Notes: generated by a model from the sequence alone, not told the origin. A stretch of DNA of 64,000 bases from Myxococcales bacterium (GCA_016793325.1 JAEUKI010000030.1:1-64000); one strand, 5' to 3'; shown: positions 45,401 through 53,104, numbered from the stretch's first letter. Program-made: numbers and translations.

Positions 45401-46936
45401 CGAGATGCCGACATCAATTTGGCAATGTACCGTCGCGCGGGAGTTCTGTGGAGGGAAGCTCCGTCCACGCCCGATGAGCAGTGCAACACTTGGGGCGTGC
45501 AGTTCTGCCGAATGCTCGACATGACCAACGACGCTGAACTCTTTCGAACCCGAGCTCAGATGGAGCTCATAGGGACGCGCTGCGGGGGGAATTGGTTCGA
45601 GGTTGAAGGCGCTATCCACCTCCCGCTTCTTGAAGCGAAGATGGCTCACCACTTCAATCATCGTTACGGCGACTACAGCGACCAGCCTGTAGGCAGTGAG
45701 AACACAAGCCTTCCCGATGTTCCGCAACTGCGATTGAATGAGACCAACTACGCGCCGATGTCGCGATACTGGGTACCTGCGTCGGAAGTCGAGAGCCGCC
45801 TCAACGGCAAATGGTCACGAGACTGGCTACTCGGTTGGCGAGACATTACAAATGCCGGGAACGAACGAACCGTGATCGCGTCACTGATTCCGTTCGCTGG
45901 TGTTGGCAATACGAGCCCGGTGTTGCTTTCTAGCGCGAGCCCCACGCTCATCGCCGCTCTCTACGGCTGCTTGTCTACTTTTGCGCTCGACTACGCTGCC
46001 CGACAGAAGGTTGGCGGCACCCATCTGAACTACATTCAGCTGAGGCAACTTCCGATCCTGCCGCCTTCTGTCTACACCGCACGCGCCCCATGGTCTGGAG
46101 ATGCAACGCTGTGTGAATGGCTGTGTCCTCGAGTTCTCGAACTAGTGTACACAGCGTGGGATCTGGAACCCTTTGCGCGCGATCTTGGCTACGAAGGTTC
46201 GCCATTTCGCTGGGATTTAACACGCCGATTCGTGCTCCGCTGCGAGATAGACGCTGCATTCTTCCATCTCTATGGTCTATCGTACAACGATACGGATTAT
46301 ATCATGGACACCTTCCCGATTGTCCGAGAGGCTGAAAGGAAGGAGTGGGGTAAGTACCGTACCAAGGACACCATCCTCGAAACCTACGAGGCGCTCGCGA
46401 AAGCGGCTCAGACTGGCAAGCCGTACAGCACTCCGCTCGACCCGTTGCCTGGATCTCCCGGGGCAAGCCACGGAGTCTTCTCTGCTGATGGAATCCCCAA
46501 GGACTACGCCGAAGCGCTTCGCATGGGGCTGCTCTTCGCGCTGATCCGCCGGAGCGGCGAGAGTGGTGTCGCGCGGGGGATGCTCGCTAGGGCGCTCGTT
46601 TGGCTCGAAGACTCGAAACATGCAGCCACTGGTCTCGAGGGTGCGGCGCTGGCAGAATTCGAGCGAATCCGATCGTCTGACCCTCTACTCCAACAAGGAG
46701 CAAGCGACACCTCGACACTGCTCCAGGCTTTGGAGAACGAGAAACTCATTACCCGCGACGCGAGGGGAATTGTACGACTTCGCGCGGGCAAGTCGATTCC
46801 GAACTGGTTGCCACAAACACCAACACTCGCCAAACTCGTACGCGTGATGCGTGCTGGGCTCGATCGAGCAGAAGCTCGCCAGTCCGCAACATCCACCATC
46901 GAAGTGCCCGCTGTTGAGAAAGCGAAGCGCGCATGA
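42491..46936 (+). CDS. Eco57I-type adenine-specific DNA methyltransferase (DrmMI/PglX-like)
   Basis: This 1481-residue N6-adenine methyltransferase starts 2 bases after the helicase stop. A long N-terminal helical region is followed by SGSYYTPDSLVQVLLDSALEPVI and motif I VVDPACGSGHFLLAAARR (about 505-520), then IFGVDLNPMAVELCKVALWM and motif IV DVVLGNPPW (NPPW 770-773). The C-terminal half carries a target-recognition region and a helical tail. Length and architecture are those of DrmMI in class 1 DISARM and of BREX PglX. No PD-(D/E)xK nuclease motif was recognised, so it is read as the self-marking enzyme rather than a type IIG restriction enzyme. Base composition turns visibly AT-richer from about 44720 onward. 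Confidence 0.88.
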   Translation: MAAKRKINARESQLAFEALSIEGGLLSPEWLSKVAQLQAGTQADADYRIHKGLNLRDEIGRYWRIAQAHWVDFESGRNAKADAKALADRFVRALLRDAFGFVSIADVPPVVLAERTYPVGCAALGGRVPVIVAPANSGLDTLAKDFGDGARRRSAFGLAQEYLNAQEGALWGIASDGTSLRIVRDNASLTRPAWIEADLQRIFTEERYADFATLWLLCHETRFGREGQPVTECALEAWRSAGREEGTRARAQLRRGVEDAIALLGQGFLAHPENTKLRGELQNGTLPVKNYFTQLLRLVYRLIFLLTVEERGLLHPSGTSDPIKALYRNGYGIRRLRERSVKRSAHDRFADLWDATKVVCRGLATGEPRLGLPALAGIFAANQCPALDEAKIENRALLHAVFKLAWLREDGSLARVNWRDMGPEELGSVYESLLELVPQITKDGRQFAFAGGSETKGNARKTSGSYYTPDSLVQVLLDSALEPVIADTIAKNPSNSVDALLGLSVVDPACGSGHFLLAAARRLAGHVARLQANGTPSAADYRRALRQVVARCIFGVDLNPMAVELCKVALWMEAVDPGLPLTFLDSHVQHGNALLGTAPELMVKGIPDAAWDPIEGDDRKTASALKKRNKKAAEGQRSLETRWNKPADTEVQTVTRAVTDLDAASDADAQALARKEAQWGVILGSAEYRHQKFVADAWCAAFVWPKQPGELADVAPTNDLWRQLRDGQGEVPEVTAKTVEELAHEYCFFHWHLQFPQVFAKGGFDVVLGNPPWEKVKLLELEFFASRSGTIANAANAAARKKAIAALPDTDPVLWKDWSTARRVAVGQSHFVRESGRYPLCGKGDVNTYALFAEHNNTQIKATGRAGFIVPSGIATDDTTKEFFGSLISENRLRSLYDFQSGPGLFGEIGHARFKFCLLTLGPGKDGADLLFFARSVAELLDRDRHFSLTVADFEALNPNTKTCPTFRSRRDADINLAMYRRAGVLWREAPSTPDEQCNTWGVQFCRMLDMTNDAELFRTRAQMELIGTRCGGNWFEVEGAIHLPLLEAKMAHHFNHRYGDYSDQPVGSENTSLPDVPQLRLNETNYAPMSRYWVPASEVESRLNGKWSRDWLLGWRDITNAGNERTVIASLIPFAGVGNTSPVLLSSASPTLIAALYGCLSTFALDYAARQKVGGTHLNYIQLRQLPILPPSVYTARAPWSGDATLCEWLCPRVLELVYTAWDLEPFARDLGYEGSPFRWDLTRRFVLRCEIDAAFFHLYGLSYNDTDYIMDTFPIVREAERKEWGKYRTKDTILETYEALAKAAQTGKPYSTPLDPLPGSPGASHGVFSADGIPKDYAEALRMGLLFALIRRSGESGVARGMLARALVWLEDSKHAATGLEGAALAEFERIRSSDPLLQQGASDTSTLLQALENEKLITRDARGIVRLRAGKSIPNWLPQTPTLAKLVRVMRAGLDRAEARQSATSTIEVPAVEKAKRA

Positions 46937-48903
46937 CTACGCCTGCCCCACGTCTTCGCGTCAATCGACTCGTGATCGTCGAATCGCGCTCCCCGCTCGC
47001 AATCATACGAGATATTCGGCTGCACCCAGGGCTCAACATCGTCTGGGCCGAAGAGCTAGCAGTGACCGACGGGAGAACCGACGTGCAGCGTGCCGGCCAC
47101 GGCGTGGGAAAAAGCGCGTTCTCACTGATGCTCCGTGCGGTGCTGGGCGACGACGGCGCTGCGGTCAAGACGATGCGCAACCACCTCGCCCAGCACTACG
47201 CCAGTGGAGCCATTGCTGCCGAAGTTGTGGCCGGAACCGAGCACTTCGCCGTGCTTCGGTCGTTTGGTCCGCAGAGCTTCGCCTTGAAAAATGGGACGGT
47301 GGAGAGCCTCTTCGAGGAGGGAGCGAGGGAGCAGGGAATCGAATTCTCGAAGTACGTCGAGGCGCTCGGCGAGCACGCATGCCTCCAGCACATGGCGACA
47401 CGCGCATTACCCGTCACCGGTCGAGAGGTAGAGTGGGCGCACGTTCTCTGCTGGATTGCTCGGGATCAGGCTCTCGGATTGAGGCAGTACTTCGAGTGGC
47501 GCAACGAAGACGGAACCGGCCTTCGCCGCAAGGTCAAAGACCCTCCGGCGCTCACGCGGTTGGTGCTAGGCCTGCTCAGCAACGCCGAAGCAAAGGCCGA
47601 AGAAGCGATCGCAAAAACCAACACCAAGCTGGCTTCGGCACGCGAAGCGCTTCGCACCGAGGAACAACGAAGCACGAACACGCGCGCCATTGTCGAAACG
47701 CATCTTCGGCTCTGGGCGAAGGTGAGCGAGTCGCTCGACATGGTCACCGATGATCTCTTCGCACCCTCGGTAGAGAAAGAGGTCTCCAAGACCACAACAC
47801 GGATCGAGCGCGAAATTGATCAAGCCCGGACGGAAGTCGATCAACTCGACAACGAACTCATCGAACTTTCTGCCGAGATCAAGGCGCAGAACCGGAGAAC
47901 CGAGCTCGCGAAGGCTCGATGGGACGAAGCACGCGCGCTAAGGAACAAGGACGAAGTAGCACTCAAAGAAATACGCGAACGCCGAGATAAACTCCTGCAG
48001 TTGGTTGGGAGCTGCCAGTACGGCGCTGTCTCGTACGGTGAGTGCAGCTACATCCAAAGCCAGCGAGACACGGTGAGTCTTTCCGCGCGCAAGGAGATCA
48101 ATGTCCTGGAAAAATCCGTCGAAGAGCACGGAGATGAAGAGGCTAGAGAGAAAGACGCGTACGAACGCGAAGCTGCAACGCTGCGTCGATTCTCAGATGA
48201 CCAGCAACAGAAGACAGAGCGAAAGAAGGCCCTCAACAAAGCCATCAACGATCGCGAGCGGCTGCTAGGCGAAGGCGATTCACTGCGGAAAGCACTGGCA
48301 GAGTGGCACGAGAGCCGAAAGGCACCAGAAACCGAGAAGCTACGGGCCACACGTTCGGCGCTTGCCACCCTCGAAAAGAAGCTAGAAGCCGCCAAGGGCG
48401 CGAGAAGTGCGGCGCAGCAGCAAGTCTCCGACCGCGAACAAGCCGTAACCGCGCGTTTCAATCAGCTTGCCCACGTCTTCGGCGCAACGGGACGCTACGT
48501 ACCTGCCGACGAGAAGCGACCGTTTCAGATGCTACGTGCCGACGGCGACGCTTACACAGTGTTGGAGATCCTGCTCGGCGATCTTGCTTGTGCGGCTGAT
48601 GGGGTCAACGGCGGAGGAGCGCATCCCGGGCTTCTCATCTTCGACTGCCCGCGCGAACGCGAAATGAGCGCGCACCTCTACGACCGCTTTCTGAGACTCG
48701 TAGACGAGGTCTGCAAAGCTAACCCTGCACTTCAAGTGGTCCTCACAACCACTACGCCACCGCCAGAGCCGCTGCGGGATGAGCCGACGCGGATTCTCAA
48801 GCTGTCCCACGCTGGCGACGACGAAGATCTCTTGCTCAAGCGGCGCATCGAAAACCTCCTCATGCGGACGCCAGCAACCATCGAAGAAGAGGACGAGGCA
48901 TAG
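46933..48903 (+). CDS. SMC/Rad50-like coiled-coil ATPase
   Basis: The 656-residue product begins at an ATG overlapping the methyltransferase stop (ATGA). Walker A is GHGVGKS at 55-61, within RAGHGVGKSAFSLMLRAVLG. A coiled-coil, charged middle runs from about 220 to 510 and carries two Cys near its centre (SCQYGAVSYGECSY), reminiscent of but not equal to a CxxC zinc hook. HPGLLIFDCPRERE near residue 565 is the Walker B region. The pattern resembles RecF/RecN/DUF2326-type ATPases that accompany nucleases in defence loci. It probably senses or bridges DNA and licenses the adjacent HNH nuclease. Membership of a named subfamily is not certain. Confidence 0.8.
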   Translation: MTTPAPRLRVNRLVIVESRSPLAIIRDIRLHPGLNIVWAEELAVTDGRTDVQRAGHGVGKSAFSLMLRAVLGDDGAAVKTMRNHLAQHYASGAIAAEVVAGTEHFAVLRSFGPQSFALKNGTVESLFEEGAREQGIEFSKYVEALGEHACLQHMATRALPVTGREVEWAHVLCWIARDQALGLRQYFEWRNEDGTGLRRKVKDPPALTRLVLGLLSNAEAKAEEAIAKTNTKLASAREALRTEEQRSTNTRAIVETHLRLWAKVSESLDMVTDDLFAPSVEKEVSKTTTRIEREIDQARTEVDQLDNELIELSAEIKAQNRRTELAKARWDEARALRNKDEVALKEIRERRDKLLQLVGSCQYGAVSYGECSYIQSQRDTVSLSARKEINVLEKSVEEHGDEEAREKDAYEREAATLRRFSDDQQQKTERKKALNKAINDRERLLGEGDSLRKALAEWHESRKAPETEKLRATRSALATLEKKLEAAKGARSAAQQQVSDREQAVTARFNQLAHVFGATGRYVPADEKRPFQMLRADGDAYTVLEILLGDLACAADGVNGGGAHPGLLIFDCPREREMSAHLYDRFLRLVDEVCKANPALQVVLTTTTPPPEPLRDEPTRILKLSHAGDDEDLLLKRRIENLLMRTPATIEEEDEA

Positions 48904-49682
48904 TGGTCACCCTCTCGCCGATCGTCGTCTCGCGCCTCGAAAAGGCAGCGACGGACAACGGCTTCGACCAATTGCAGGAGCCCGAGGGAGGGTGGCTCAT
49001 CGTCGCCAGCACGCAGTGCCCGATGCGTGTGTGGCTCGGATCTCTCAGTGACTCCGTCTTCCTCGCCGCGTTCTCGCACCAGAACGTCGCTCGCGCGCTC
49101 AGTGACTACGGCACGCCGATGGGCGGGCCGATGCCGAAAGGCGCCGCCGGAGGGCGCGAGGTGCCCAACATGCCCACGTTGCACCGACTGCTGCGGCGCG
49201 CGTTCCTGCTCTCCAAGGCGCTACCAAACGAGCTGCTCCACACCTACGAGAAGCAAGTCGCCGCGCTGCCGAGAAGGACCGATGCCGAACGTCTCGTGAT
49301 CCAGCGCGTCGGGCAGAATCTGTTCCGCGATGGCCTCCTCGACCTGTGGGAGGGACGGTGCGCGGTCACTGGCCTCGCGGTACCAGCGCTCCTGCGCGCG
49401 AGCCACATCAAGCCATGGGCGGACTGCGAGAGTGACGCCGAACGACTCGACGTCTACAACGGGATCCTGCTCGCGCCGCACCTCGACGCCGCGTTCGACC
49501 GAGGCTTCATCACCGTGCTGGACGACGGCACGATCGCCGTGAGCGACGCGCTCGACGCAAGCGCACGCGAGATCCTCGGACTCGACCGGCCACTTCGAGT
49601 TCGCGGCATCACAGAGGGACATCGGAACTACCTCCCGTGGCACCGCAACAGTGTCTTCAACCACGGATCTCACGATCACTAG
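48903..49682 (+). CDS. HNH endonuclease
   Basis: This 259-residue protein starts at GTG 48903, sharing one base with the previous stop codon. The HNH_2-type domain lies at about residues 152-205: RCAVTGLAVPALLRASHIKPW, then ERLDVYNGILLAPHLDAAFDRGFI. The general-base His is in ASHI, and Asn and the final Asp/His-like positions are kept. The N-terminal 140 residues are unlike other HNH proteins I know and may bind the ATPase partner. It ends the five-gene operon and is its only obvious nuclease, so it is the likely DNA-cutting effector. The relic of an acyl-CoA dehydrogenase gene begins 6 bases after its stop. Confidence 0.87.
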   Translation: MVTLSPIVVSRLEKAATDNGFDQLQEPEGGWLIVASTQCPMRVWLGSLSDSVFLAAFSHQNVARALSDYGTPMGGPMPKGAAGGREVPNMPTLHRLLRRAFLLSKALPNELLHTYEKQVAALPRRTDAERLVIQRVGQNLFRDGLLDLWEGRCAVTGLAVPALLRASHIKPWADCESDAERLDVYNGILLAPHLDAAFDRGFITVLDDGTIAVSDALDASAREILGLDRPLRVRGITEGHRNYLPWHRNSVFNHGSHDH

Positions 49683-49687
49683 CCGAA

Positions 49688-49723
49688 CAGCCGCACATCG
49701 TGGCGTTCGAGGCGGAGGAGTTC
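49688..49723 (+). pseudogene. Relic 3' end of an acyl-CoA dehydrogenase gene
   Basis: These 36 bases encode QPHIVAFEAEEF, nearly the same as the KRHIMAFEADEF ending of the acyl-CoA dehydrogenase at 25047-26843 (32 of 36 bases identical). The stop codon is lost and nothing upstream is preserved, because the defence operon begins to be read backwards from here. It is either the right attachment-site copy of an inserted segment or the stub of a paralogous gene replaced by the operon. Confidence 0.6.
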
Positions 49724-49760
49724 CCCCCCTCTTCGCCGCCCTTTCGCCTATTCTCCCCGT

Positions 49761-51254
49761 GTGCACCCTCACTCCGCACGATCGCGATCGCTCGTGTCGC
49801 TCGGAATCGCGGCGCTCTGTGGGTGTCGCTTTCCTCCGACGCAGGTCGAGGTGACGATCGACAGCAACGCGCCCGCGGAGCGCGTGTTGAGCCTCACGGC
49901 GACGGTGTCGCGCGGCAACGAGCCCAACGCGTCTGCGCGCGTGTATCGCTGGACTCGCGGCCCGTCGGGGATCTCGCTCCCGTCGAGCTTCACGGTTGTT
50001 CCCGCGGACGGTCGGCCGAGAGACGAGCTCGTCACGCTCGCGGTCGAAGCGACGCTCGAGCCGCGCAACGCGAGCGACCCCGCGGTGCGCTTTCGTCGGC
50101 TCGCGCGGTGGAGGTTTCAGCCGCAGGTCCCGTCGCGACTGCGTTTGTTCTTGCCGGTCGAGTGCGGAGCGCGCGCCGTCGGGTGCACGAGCGCGACGGC
50201 CGACGCGTGCACCGTCGCGCGCTTGTGCGAAGAGCGCGGTCAAACGTGCGGCGACGATGGAACGTGCGTCGTACCCGAAGTCGTTCCGACGCCGTCGACC
50301 GAGGACGTGACCGTCGATCGAACGTCGCGCGACGCGAGCAACGACAGCGGCATCGACACAGGCGTCGACGCGACGAGCGCACCGGACTCGGGCACAGATT
50401 CGGGCGTCGACACCGGCATCGACTCGGGCACGGACTCGGGCACGGATGCGCGCTCGGACACCGGCATCGACGCGCGCACAGACAGCGGCGTCGACGCGCG
50501 CTCGGACACCGGCGTGGACACTGGCATCGACGCGCCCACGGGAGCGCCCTTCAACGCGCCGTGCACGAACAACACACAGTGCCAATCGCGCTTGTGCGTG
50601 ATCGACACCACGGGTCGCGGCGTCTGCAGCGTGATGTGCGGAGGCGCGCTCCCGCCGTGCGCGATGGGCTATCGCTGCATCGCGAGCGGGCGGTGCACGC
50701 CCGAGCCGGACTGCATCAGCGCGTTCACGTGGACCAATCCGTACGGCGATGGATCGCTGCGGTTGTCGGCGATGCAGCGGATCGGAGTTCCGCCGACGCC
50801 AGCGGTGACCTTCACGAGAGCGTGCGTGCGAGACAGCGCCCGCATCGACATGTGCGCGCTCGGCGGGCTCATCGACCTCACGGGAGCGAGCGCTTCGGTG
50901 ATCGACGGACGCGGGATCGGCCCTTCGATTCCAGGGCAGCTCGCGCTCACGCTGCGCGCCGCGGGCCCCGTACACGCGCTGCTCGACAACACGACCGGCG
51001 CAGTGACGATCAACATCGATGCTCCTGGGCAAGAGGTCTCGCTGAGGCTCACGGGCACCAACGAGTTCAGGTTCATCGGAACAAACCGCGCTCAACTCAT
51101 CTACATCGACACCATGGGAACCGTGGTGAACGACGGAACGCTCACCGGCCCGATCCGGATCATCCGCAGCAGCGGCGGCTTCATGAACCGCGGCACGATC
51201 ATGGGCTCCATCTTGTTCGGGGGTACCGCGCCCACGCCGCCGGCGTGTCCGTAA
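49761..51254 (+). CDS. Surface lipoprotein with Asp-rich repeat linker
   Basis: GTG 49761 starts a lipoprotein signal (SRSLVSLGIAALCGC, lipobox LCGC). The 497-residue protein has a beta-sandwich-like N-terminal domain (about 25-140), a Cys-rich piece, and a linker at about 195-265 of repeated D-x-G-[IV]-D-[TAS] units (GIDTGVDATSAPDSGTDSGVD). A Cys-rich segment follows (CTNNTQCQSRLC) and then a C-terminal beta domain. Such Asp/Ser/Gly linkers are frequent in Myxococcota and may bind calcium or act as spacers. Function unknown. Its last codons (PTPPACP and stop) are the founder unit of the tandem repeat that follows. Confidence 0.72.
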   Translation: MHPHSARSRSLVSLGIAALCGCRFPPTQVEVTIDSNAPAERVLSLTATVSRGNEPNASARVYRWTRGPSGISLPSSFTVVPADGRPRDELVTLAVEATLEPRNASDPAVRFRRLARWRFQPQVPSRLRLFLPVECGARAVGCTSATADACTVARLCEERGQTCGDDGTCVVPEVVPTPSTEDVTVDRTSRDASNDSGIDTGVDATSAPDSGTDSGVDTGIDSGTDSGTDARSDTGIDARTDSGVDARSDTGVDTGIDAPTGAPFNAPCTNNTQCQSRLCVIDTTGRGVCSVMCGGALPPCAMGYRCIASGRCTPEPDCISAFTWTNPYGDGSLRLSAMQRIGVPPTPAVTFTRACVRDSARIDMCALGGLIDLTGASASVIDGRGIGPSIPGQLALTLRAAGPVHALLDNTTGAVTINIDAPGQEVSLRLTGTNEFRFIGTNRAQLIYIDTMGTVVNDGTLTGPIRIIRSSGGFMNRGTIMGSILFGGTAPTPPACP

Positions 51255-51363
51255 CTAGCCCACGCCGCCTGCGTGTCCATAACGAGCCCACGCCGCCGGC
51301 GTGTCCGTAACTAGCCCACGCCGCCGGCGTGTCCGTAACTAGCCCACGCCGCCGGCGTGTCCG
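51230..51363 (+). repeat. 28-bp tandem repeat grown from a gene end
   Basis: About five units of CCCACGCCGCCGGCGTGTCC plus GTAACTAG follow each other with one or two differences. The first unit is the coding end and stop of the upstream lipoprotein gene. Each unit holds the palindrome CACGCCG-C-CGGCGTG. The array fills the space to the next gene and could serve as a reiterated terminator. Copy number is likely variable. Confidence 0.85.
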
Positions 51364-51385
51364 TGATCGCGTACACTACGCAGTG

Positions 51386-52831
51386 ATGCGTGGTTCGTGG
51401 TCGCTCGCGTTGCTGTTCGCTTGCGTCGGCGCATGCGCGCGAGGCGGCGTTCGAGGGATCGAAGCGCTCGCGCCCTGTCCCGACGGCGCTCGTGTCGAAG
51501 AGAGCTCCGATGTGCACGCCAGGGTCACGCGCTGCGTGCGGGGCGACGGCGTCGCGCACGGCCCTTGGCGCATGGTCGAAGGGTCGACGGTCACGTACGG
51601 GCAATACTCCGACGGCTTCGCGCAGGGCCGCTTCTCGCAGCGCACGCTCGACGGAACAGAGATCGGAAGCTACGAGCTCCGCGACGGCAGCGGCGAGATC
51701 ATCCACCGCTACCCGAGTGGAAAGATCGAGTGGCGCGGCGCGCTCGACCACGGACGGCCCCTCGGGCTGCGCCGGTACTTTCGCGAAGACGGCATCACCA
51801 CGATGATCGAGCGCGCGGGAGACGGTCGCGTTCTCGAGACGATCGGCCGGCACTTTCCCAGTGAAATCGACGAGTACGACGCGTGCGACGACGGCGTGTT
51901 CGGCGACCACGTAGACGACGAGTGCCCCGAGCGTCGCTGCGAGGTGCGCGGGAGCGAGGTCTCGCTCCGCGCGGCGTCGGTGCGCATCGGCGCGAACACG
52001 GAGGCGTTCGACATCGAGCGCTATCGCGTCGCGTGGGCTCCCTCCGCGAGCGAGCGAGGGTCGGTGAACATCGAGGCGCCGCTACGATTTCGCGCGACCG
52101 TGCCAGCAGCGCAGCTCGTCGCGCGGCTGCGAGCGCCGAAGATCTTCGCCGAGGGAGGCGCGTACGCGCGCGCCGCAGCGGGCCGCGCCGTGACGCTCGT
52201 CACCAGTGAAAATCCAGCGCAAACGCAAGTCGACCTCGGCGACGGGCTCGCGCTTCGGTCCGCCCACGTGCGGTGCAGCGAGCTCACGCTCGAAGGGAGG
52301 CCCAACCCGAACGCGCTGCTCGAGGCGATTCCCGCAGTAGGCACGGCGCTTCGATCGAGGAGCGCGACGCTCGCGCTCGCGTCGGCGCCCAACGGCCGCG
52401 CGGTGGTGCAGCTCGCCGTCGACTCGACCGCGCGATTCGCGCGCGTGTCTTCCCAGGGCGAATGGCTGCAAATCGCCTGGCAACGATGGGACTGGAGCGC
52501 GGTGTCGGGCTGGGTCCGCGCGAGCGCGATGGAGAGCGCGACACACCAACTACCTCCCGATCGCTCGGACGCGCACGCCATCACAGACCGAGACGACTGC
52601 GCGCGGAGCGCGGACGAGCGCGCCGTTCGACTCGTCGTCGGAGCGCGCGTGACGGCCGCGCCAAACGGCGAAGCGTGGGCCGAGGTGACGAGCGAGGTCG
52701 CCGCCACCGTGCGCAACGCCGAGGCAAATTGGCTGCAGATCGTCTCGATCGCCGGCCTGTCGTACGCGTCCGATAGCGGAGGATGCCGTCGACTCGAGCG
52801 CGCGTTCGTCACGAGCGACGGAGCGCGCTGA
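51386..52831 (+). CDS. Lipoprotein with MORN-like repeats
   Basis: ATG 51386 begins MRGSWSLALLFACVGAC, a lipoprotein signal (Cys at about residue 17), giving 481 residues. Residues about 55-130 show MORN_2/toxin-antitoxin-type repeats (YGQYSDGFAQGRFSQRTLDGTEIG, YPSGKIEWRGALDHGRPLGLRRYF). A Cys/Asp-rich segment follows (DACDDGVFGDHVDDECPERRC), then a beta-rich C-terminal half with two SH3-like stretches (FARVSSQGEWLQIAWQRW, VRNAEANWLQIVSI). No enzyme residues are seen. It is probably a surface-exposed structural or binding protein. It ends two bases before the next repeat element. Confidence 0.68.
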   Translation: MRGSWSLALLFACVGACARGGVRGIEALAPCPDGARVEESSDVHARVTRCVRGDGVAHGPWRMVEGSTVTYGQYSDGFAQGRFSQRTLDGTEIGSYELRDGSGEIIHRYPSGKIEWRGALDHGRPLGLRRYFREDGITTMIERAGDGRVLETIGRHFPSEIDEYDACDDGVFGDHVDDECPERRCEVRGSEVSLRAASVRIGANTEAFDIERYRVAWAPSASERGSVNIEAPLRFRATVPAAQLVARLRAPKIFAEGGAYARAAAGRAVTLVTSENPAQTQVDLGDGLALRSAHVRCSELTLEGRPNPNALLEAIPAVGTALRSRSATLALASAPNGRAVVQLAVDSTARFARVSSQGEWLQIAWQRWDWSAVSGWVRASAMESATHQLPPDRSDAHAITDRDDCARSADERAVRLVVGARVTAAPNGEAWAEVTSEVAATVRNAEANWLQIVSIAGLSYASDSGGCRRLERAFVTSDGAR

Positions 52832-52833
52832 CC

Positions 52834-53070
52834 GGCCCCCACCCGACGCTGCCGCGCGCCCCGCCCCCGCCTGGACGGCAGGGGCGGCGGCTTCGCATTG
52901 TGTGAGCGTGGTTGGCAAACAGAATTGTCGATGTGCGCGTCGCTCGACAGCATGTGGTCGTGCTCTTCTCCCGACGGCCAATCTGCCTGGAATTTCGCTT
53001 ACACAATGCGAAGCCGCCGCCCCTGCCGTCCAGGCGGGGGCGGGGCGCGCGGCAGCGCCGGGTGGGGGCC
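52834..53070. mobile_element. 237-bp MITE-like element with 73-bp inverted repeats
   Basis: Bases 52834-52906 and 52998-53070 are inverted copies with about two mismatches, containing GCTGCCGCGCGCCCCGCCCC and GCCTGGACGGCAGGGGCGGC. The 91-base centre has no coding potential. The first 30 or so bases match the ends of the element at 29589, defining one family. It sits directly between the MORN lipoprotein stop and the deformylase gene. The transcribed form would fold into a very long hairpin. Confidence 0.75.
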
Positions 53071-53076
53071 GCTCTC

Positions 53077-53104
53077 GGCGCGCGGCAGCGCCGGGTGGGG
53101 GCCG
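53077..53104. repeat. Tandem extra copy of the element terminus
   Basis: GGCGCGCGGCAGCGCCGGGT plus GGGGGCCG repeats the right end of the preceding element in direct orientation after a 6-base gap. It parallels the extra terminus at 30314 next to the other element. Confidence 0.65.

Noticed and set aside
42491..46936. Type IIG restriction-methylation fusion enzyme
   Set aside because: No PD-(D/E)xK motif was found in the N-terminal region, and the operon supplies separate helicases and an HNH nuclease; methylation only is favoured, although a divergent nuclease cannot be excluded by eye.
26844..49687. Active integrative element
   Set aside because: No integrase, transposase, relaxase or excisionase gene is visible in the segment; only the gene-end repeats support insertion, so it is reported as an inference about history.
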